Positions 57,882-64,000 of a stretch of 64,000 bases of DNA are shown here, piece by piece. Where the stretch lies: the NCBI GenBank assembly GCA_036023115.1, contig JAYKKT010000079.1, positions 9,189,001-9,253,000 of the forward strand, in the 5' to 3' direction. Below the pieces are notes generated by a model. The model was not told where the DNA came from. It did not search any database and saw only the letters and a list, made by a program, of their open reading frames with translations. This DNA comes from Brasenia schreberi (Eukaryota > Streptophyta > Magnoliopsida > Nymphaeales > Cabombaceae). Both the position numbers and the translations under genes were made by a program. Each line of letters begins with the position of its first letter. Positions within the stretch are counted from its first letter, which is position 1.

Positions 57882-60800
57882 ATGATGGAAGATCCCTTTA
57901 TCAAAAATACAAAAACATTTGAAAACACCAAAATAAAAAAAAATGGAAAAATTACAAAAACCAAAGACATTGGAAAATGAAAAACTCGAAGAAAGAGTAG
58001 TTTGTTTAGTTCCCAAAGTTCTAGTTTTACAAAAGAACAAAAAAATCAAAAAATTACAAAACTCCAAAAAGATTTTGTACATAGCTGCTCCTAGTAAGGC
58101 TTTGGAAAAAGGAAAAGGTTTTGAAAGAAACGTTGTTTGTATAACCAGACCAAAAATTTTGAAATCAATAGAAATTCCAAGTGTAAAACCAGGTCGTTTG
58201 AAAATCCATGCATCAAATTCTCTCGGGTCTATAACCCACGAGAAAGATCGAAGCCCGGAAGTGGATCCCCTTGAGGAAGATCCCACTTCTGAGCTCCCTG
58301 AATTTCATAAAATTCTCGATTTTGAAAGACCTTCCAATTCAGTAGGAGGAGATTTCATAGAGGTAAATCTAGGGAGTGATTCCAATCCCAAACTCATTAA
58401 GGTAGGCACATGTTTGCATGAGCATGAAAGATCAGCATTCATTGCATTTCTACAAACCTACTTAGATGTGTTTGCATGGACGTATGAAGACATGCCGGGC
58501 ATAGGCCCTAGTATTGTCGAACATCGTCTTCCCTTAGATGCGGATGTGAAACCCATAAAGCAGAAGCTTAGGAAAATACATCCGAATGTACATGCACAAG
58601 TCAAAGAGGGTTTAGAAGATCTGCTAAAAGCCGGATTTATAAAACCCATTGCGTATTCTGATTGGTTATTCAATATCATTGTTGTTCGAAAAACCAATGG
58701 GAAGATTCGAATATGCATCGATTTCAGAAACCTGAATAAAGCCACTCCAAAGGATAATTATCCTTTACCAAACATAGATTTGATAATCGATAGTACTGCA
58801 AATCACGAGATGTTTTCATTTATGGATGGCTATTCAGGGTATAATCAAATCAAATTAAGTCCACGAGATCAGGGTAAGACCGCATTCACAACCCCATGGG
58901 GCACATATTGCATACAGTCATGCCCTTTGGTTTGAAAAATGTCGGTGCAACATACCAGAGAGCCATGACCACGATCTTCCTTTATCAGATTCATGAGCTC
59001 ATAGAAGTGTATGTGGATGATCTCTTGGCAAAATCCAAAACTCGATGCACTCACATTGAATGTTTACAAAAGATTTTTGAAAGGCTTAGACTTTACAAAG
59101 TAAAGCTAAACCCTCAAAAATGTGTATTCGGAGTAGAGTCCAGAAAGCTTCTAGGCTTTATGGTGAGCCAAAGGGGAATAGAAGTTGACCCCTCTAAGTG
59201 TCGAGTCATCATATTCATGGCTCCACCCTTCAATCTCATACAGATTCGTAGCCTCTAGGGTCGATTACAATCTATTCGCAGGTTTATATCAAACCTGGCG
59301 ACTAGATGCGAACCCTTCAACAAATTGTTGAGGAAGGGCACGAAATTTTCATGGGATGACGACTGCCAAAAGTCATTCTAAAGACTAAAGGCATACATAG
59401 TTAATCCCCCTGTTTTGAATCCTCCAAAGCAAGGAAAACCTCTTTTGCTTTACATTTCCGTGCATGCGAATGCCTTGGGAGCATTGTTAGCTCAATACGA
59501 GGATGACACCCATAAGGAGTATGCCATCTATTAGATTTCGAAAACTCTCTTAGCTTAAGAAAGGAATTATCAAGCCATGGAGAAGATGTGCTTGGCCCTA
59601 GTTTGGGCTTGCCAGAAATTTCGACACTATTTCCTAGATCATGAGATCTGGATAGTGTCCAAGCTTGATCCAATCAAGCATTTGTTTGAAAAACCCATTC
59701 TCACTGGTAGATTGGCAAATGGCAACTCCTTCTAATGGAGTATGACCGGAAATACTATCATCAGATCTCCATTAAGGGGCAAGCCCTAGCTGACTACGTG
59801 GCTGAGTTCCCCCTGGAGGACGCATATCCCACATTTAGTGAAATGCCTGATGAAGGCATATTGCAAAACCATTTTCAAAACCATATTTTGGCAAACTCTT
59901 TCGAAAACCAAGTGTGGAAGATGCACTTCGATGGGGCACGAAACCAACGAGGGGCTGGTGCTGGGGTCATCTTGATATCCCCTGAAAAGGGTGAGATCCC
60001 TATAGCAATTCGCCTAGATTTCGAATGTTCCAACAACATAGCTGAGTATGAAGCACTCATACAAGGCTTAAGGATTTCGAAAACTCTAGGGGCATCATGC
60101 ATCGAGGTCTTTGGAGATTTGCTCCTTGTTATAAACCAAGTTTTGAAAATTTGGCAAGTGCGTAATGGAAAACTTCTTCCATATCATGAGTTGGCCACTT
60201 GATTGGTTGAGTCATTCCAATCGTGTAGACTCACACACGTAGGAAGAGAGGATAATAGCATTGCCGACGCCCTCTCCTCCTTGGGTTCAGCCCTAAAGGT
60301 CGATCCCACCTTGGGAACTCGATCCTTAGAAATATGGCATGCGCCCACCCCATCCACACATGATTTGGATATTTGCCAAAATAATCCAGATTCTGTTGAA
60401 AAACCTTGGTTTTATGACATCAAATGTTTTCTAGAAAATGAGGGATTCGCCGAGGATGCCACATCCAAAGATAAGGCATTCATCCGAAAAATTTCTACCC
60501 GATACACCATTCTGGGTGGGGTTTTGTACAAAAAAAGTTTTACCGGCATCCTACTAAGATGTGTCGATCTAGAGGAGGCTAGGACTGTTATGCATGAGTT
60601 CCACGATGGAGAATGTGGAGGTCATGTTAATGCCAACATGATGGTAATGAAAATACTTAGAGCGGGCTATTTTGGGTCCACCCTGAAAAAGGATTGCCAC
60701 AATCATGTTAGGAAGTGTCATCCATGCCAAGTGCATGGGCACACTATTCATATCCCCTCATCCTCATTGCACTCCGTGGTCAGCCCCTAACCATTTACCA

Positions 60801-61654
60801 TGTGGGCGTTTGATATTGTAGGCCCGATCTTTCCAAAGGCATCGAATGGGCATAGGTTCATCTTAGCAGCCACTTAGTATTTCTCCAAGTGGGTCGAAGC
60901 CATCTCCCTGACCAACGTACATGGGCAACATGTAGTGGCTTTCATTAGGAGAAATATCTTGGCTCGATTTGGGGTCCCAAGAGACCTTGTGTTCGATAAT
61001 GGCACCCCATTCAAAAACGAGCAGATGGTTAAGTTGTGCAATACTTATGGCATAACTCACCACTTCTCCTCGCCCTACTACCCTCAAGGCAACGGCCAAG
61101 CCGAAGCCACGAATAAGACTCTCATTAGTATAATTGAGAAGACTTTAGAGAAGGGTAGGACGTGGCACAAGAAGCTGGATGAAGCCTTATAGGCTTATAG
61201 GACTTCCATCCGGACTCCCACGAATGCCACACCATTTGAATTGGTGTATGGCACAAACGCCATTCTTCCCATTCATACACAATTACATTCATTCCATACA
61301 TCTATAGCACTCGACCTCCCCCTAGAGATGCTTCAGCATGCTAGGATGGCCGAACTAGATTTGCTAGATGAGAGGCGACTCCTTGCTATGGATCATGCTC
61401 ATGCATACCGGCAAAGGATAGCCCGACATTATGACAAACACATGAGACCTCGCCACTTTGAAGTGGGAGATCTGGTTTTGAAAATCATCCACTATCGTGG
61501 CCTACATCCACTTGGAAAGTGGCGCCCCAAGTGGGATGGACCCTATGTTGTACGTGCAACCACCACGAACAACTCATATTGGTTGATCGATGTAGAAGGT
61601 AGGAATTTAGCAGATCCTATCAATATTCTATACTTAAAGAAGTATTATGTGTAA
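57882..61654 (+). pseudogene. Element G pol ORF2: RT, dual RNase H, integrase; decayed
   Basis: Same domain order as D2. RT: RKTNGKIRICIDFRNLNKA near 58690 and YVDD near 59010. Ty3 RNase H: about 59420-59730. Archaeal-type RNase H: MHFDGARNQRG near 59920, FGDLLLVI near 60110, REDNSIADALSS near 60245. Integrase: zinc module near 60595, core to GQAEATNK near 61100, end KKYYV at 61654. Breaks: an A-run indel near 57930, a one-base loss near 58912, TAG near 59256, TAA near 59380, TAG near 59533, TAA near 59556, a frameshift near 59714, TGA 60200, TAA 60788, TAG near 60874, TAG 61190. It cannot make an active polyprotein. Confidence 0.92.
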
Positions 61655-62823
61655 GATTTGGGTTAAATTCCCATTTTCGAAAACTCTTAGGGATAGCTGC
61701 TTTGAAACTTCGAAAGTAAGGTTCAAAGGCAAATCATGTGACCCTGAGCGAGAAAATTTGCACTTGTGAAAGAGTGGAGTCTTCCAAATACGTGGTTACA
61801 TTTCAAGATCCTTCTTCTTACAAAGAAAGGCCTAGTTCAATATAGCAAGATACTTGCAAGTAGTACGTGCTATTTCTAATTAGGCTGATCTGGAATGGAT
61901 CGAGTGTGACCTTGGGATAAGTCCTCACCTCTTCTCTTCTCCTTCGAAAAGGAAAACATGTCCAAAACAAAAGGAATTCCCCATAAAAAATCTCTTTCCC
62001 GAAGAAAGAAACCGCAATCAAAAGAAAAATTCGATTCTTTTATGGAAAAGAGGGATTAAAGAAAAAATACTCCAAAAGGGAGACCCTCAATGAAAAAAAA
62101 AGGGAAAAAAGGCCAAAAAGCTCAAAAAAGAGCAGTTTTCCGCCTTCTATGCCTTAAACCACGGGACGCTTCAGAGGGGACCGTGGTATCTCTTTCCCAT
62201 CCCTGGCTTATCCCAAGTAAAACATGGTTCATTTTGAGGAATCCTAATATAAAAATAGGATTTACTTACTTGAATTTCATTTTGTTTGAGAATTCGACAT
62301 TTCGAGTAAGACGTAGGAATTTTGAAATATAGCTTGTTTTCTTATAAAACCTCCGCTAGATTAGCAAGTGTCAAGACTCAAGCAAAGGCAAACACGAAGA
62401 GCTCGAGATCCTTAGAATTAAGGCTCAAAGCAGTTTTCCCTTTTGTAAATAGATTTTAAAAAATCGAACATCGAGCAGCATAGGGTCTGCTCACTTGGAG
62501 CAGCAGGCCTTTGTAAGTCTCAAGAGTTCGACCATGCTATCTAGTCTCTGGGAGGTTGTCATTCTTGGCGTCCCATCCATGTCATGCATCTGCATATCCA
62601 CGCATGGACACTTGCATAAACATGATCCCATTTAAGACCAGAAACCATAGTAATATGTATCCCTTTGGCGTGTTATCTCCTCTTATCAGTTTTAAAATAG
62701 AGATTTTGCTAAAAATTGGGATGATCCCATATTTTCGTAGATAGATTTAGGGAGACATCGAAAGGGGTGTTGTCGTCTTTGCCATTATCCAAATAAATTT
62801 GGATAATGCCAAAGAGGGGCATC
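61655..62823 (+). other. G 3' noncoding region with polypurine tract
   Basis: Homologous to 1456-2632 and 22271-23446; no supported gene. It ends CAAAGAGGGGCATC before the LTR. Confidence 0.8.
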
Positions 62824-64000
62824 TGTAAACACCCCAAAATCCCATGATTTCTCAAATCACCTGGTTTTGCAAAAGCACCCGCAAAGGGCTATTTTGAGTC
62901 TGGAAATCCAGGAGCTTTCCAAGCAACCCTATACATATGTTAAAACTATATATGTTTTAAAATATATGTTATACAGTTTTAAAACCTTTAAAAAGGTATT
63001 TTGAAAACCCGAAAAGTGACTTGGCCTGATGAAAGCAGGACCGAAGAAGCAGAAGAGAGCCCAGAACCGAAGCATATTTCAAGCCCGGCACATCAACTCT
63101 CGTATCAGAATCATCCCCAAAATCTCGGACATCCAAGCCCCTGTTATCAACAAATTCGTTAAAATGATCTCCGGAAGGTGAGAAGAAGAGCAGACGATAA
63201 TGTTAGCAAAAACCCAACGTAAGATGGAGTACTGATGCTGTTAGGCCCCGCACAAACCGTCCGTTTCGCAACGCCATGAAGGAGTCAGAAAATCAGATTT
63301 GGATCGGATCTGAACCATATATATCCAGATCCAAATCCAAACATGCATCTGGATTTGGATTTGGATGCAAAGATCCAATCTAATATCCACATCCATGGCC
63401 CACATCACCTTCTCATAAATGGAGGTGGGGCCCACAAAGAATTCATGTGAAAAGCTTGGGAAGAGAGAGAATGGGGGATAAAGTATGAGTGAGAAAGTTG
63501 GTGGGTTGGACTTTTGTGTCAAGTTTTGGGTTAATCATGTGGATTTAGCCTAAGAGTGTGGGTTTAACCTTGTATGCACCTACACCTAACCTAGGACTGC
63601 ACCAACATGAACCTGGCTGCAACTAGGTCCATGGATCAAGGCCAAGGGGATGCTGCTAAAACCTAGCCTTGAACTAACCCACCTCACCTAGCCATTCCCC
63701 CCTAAACCTAACCTAATCCTAGCCACCCTCACCCAAAACCACCCTAACCATACGTAGCTGACCTCACCTAGCTCACCCCACCTAACTAGACCACCTAGAC
63801 CCTAGCTAGACTAAACCTAATCCCACCTTAACCCACCTAATTAGCCCCTAACCCTTAATTCCCAGCCACCCTAACCGACCTACCCAAACCACCCACCTAG
63901 CCGACCTACCCAAACCACCCCACTAGCCCACAACATCCTAAATATCTACCCCAAAACCACCCCAACCGACCCCAGCCCATGCCTATAAAACCCCCCCTTT
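62824..64000 (+). repeat. Element G 3' LTR, cut by the window end
   Basis: Starts TGTAAACACCCC after the purine tract and follows the 5' LTR at 51722 closely, including the inverted repeat (about 63298-63340), CCTAA-rich block (63650-63960) and TATAAA (63984-63989). About 2 kb of the LTR is expected beyond the window. Confidence 0.9.

Overview
This is nuclear DNA of a flowering plant. The evidence is large Ty3/gypsy LTR retrotransposons of the Tat lineage (a second, archaeal-type RNase H lies between the usual RNase H and the integrase), one intron-containing SKU5-like gene with GT-AG introns, and decayed plant LINEs. No bacterial gene, rRNA, tRNA gene or CRISPR array is visible. Only one ordinary cellular gene is present.

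Left part, 1-33736: nested retrotransposons. Read from the inside out: element A2 (+, 1-6046, 5' end off-window) sits in the LTR of A1 (+, remainder 6047-8298). A1 sits in the protease gene of element B, which is on the minus strand (8299-14038). B sits in the archaeal-type RNase H gene of element C (+, 14039-14457 and 28456-33061). A second insertion in C (D1/D2, 14458-28450) is flanked by a 5-bp AGGGG duplication, and its removal restores the C integrase reading frame. C itself may lie inside an inverted LTR (33062-33736). The elements share one plan: LTRs of about 3.1-3.7 kb, a primer site TGGCACGCCC(G/T)GTGGGAC or close to it, an ORF1 (gag-protease-G-patch-like), an ORF2 in the +1 frame (RT-RNase H-archaeal RNase H-integrase), about 1.2 kb of 3' noncoding sequence and a purine tract before the 3' LTR. 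All complete copies carry stop codons or frameshifts.

Middle, 33737-48300: an AT-rich island without large LTR elements. It holds the SKU5-similar (SKS) gene at 39564-46278, with eight coding exons that splice in frame to 542 residues. The protein has a signal peptide and three cupredoxin-like domains but lacks the copper-ligand motifs of ascorbate oxidase and laccase. Two LINE remnants flank it, one on each strand (36160-37905 + and 46745-47215 -).

Right part, 48355-64000: another nest. Element G (+, 51722 to beyond the window) is inserted in LTR F (49921-51721), which is inserted in the gag region of an old element I (48355-49920).

Most unusual are structures shared by LTRs that have otherwise diverged: a CCTAA-rich, telomere-like block just upstream of the TATA box, a GC hairpin just downstream of it, a GTAAGT splice-donor-like site in the leader, acceptor-like sites just before gag and before ORF2, 110-bp tandem repeats, and a U5 hairpin. 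Together they suggest a retrotransposon family that splices its RNA. This is inferred from sequence only.
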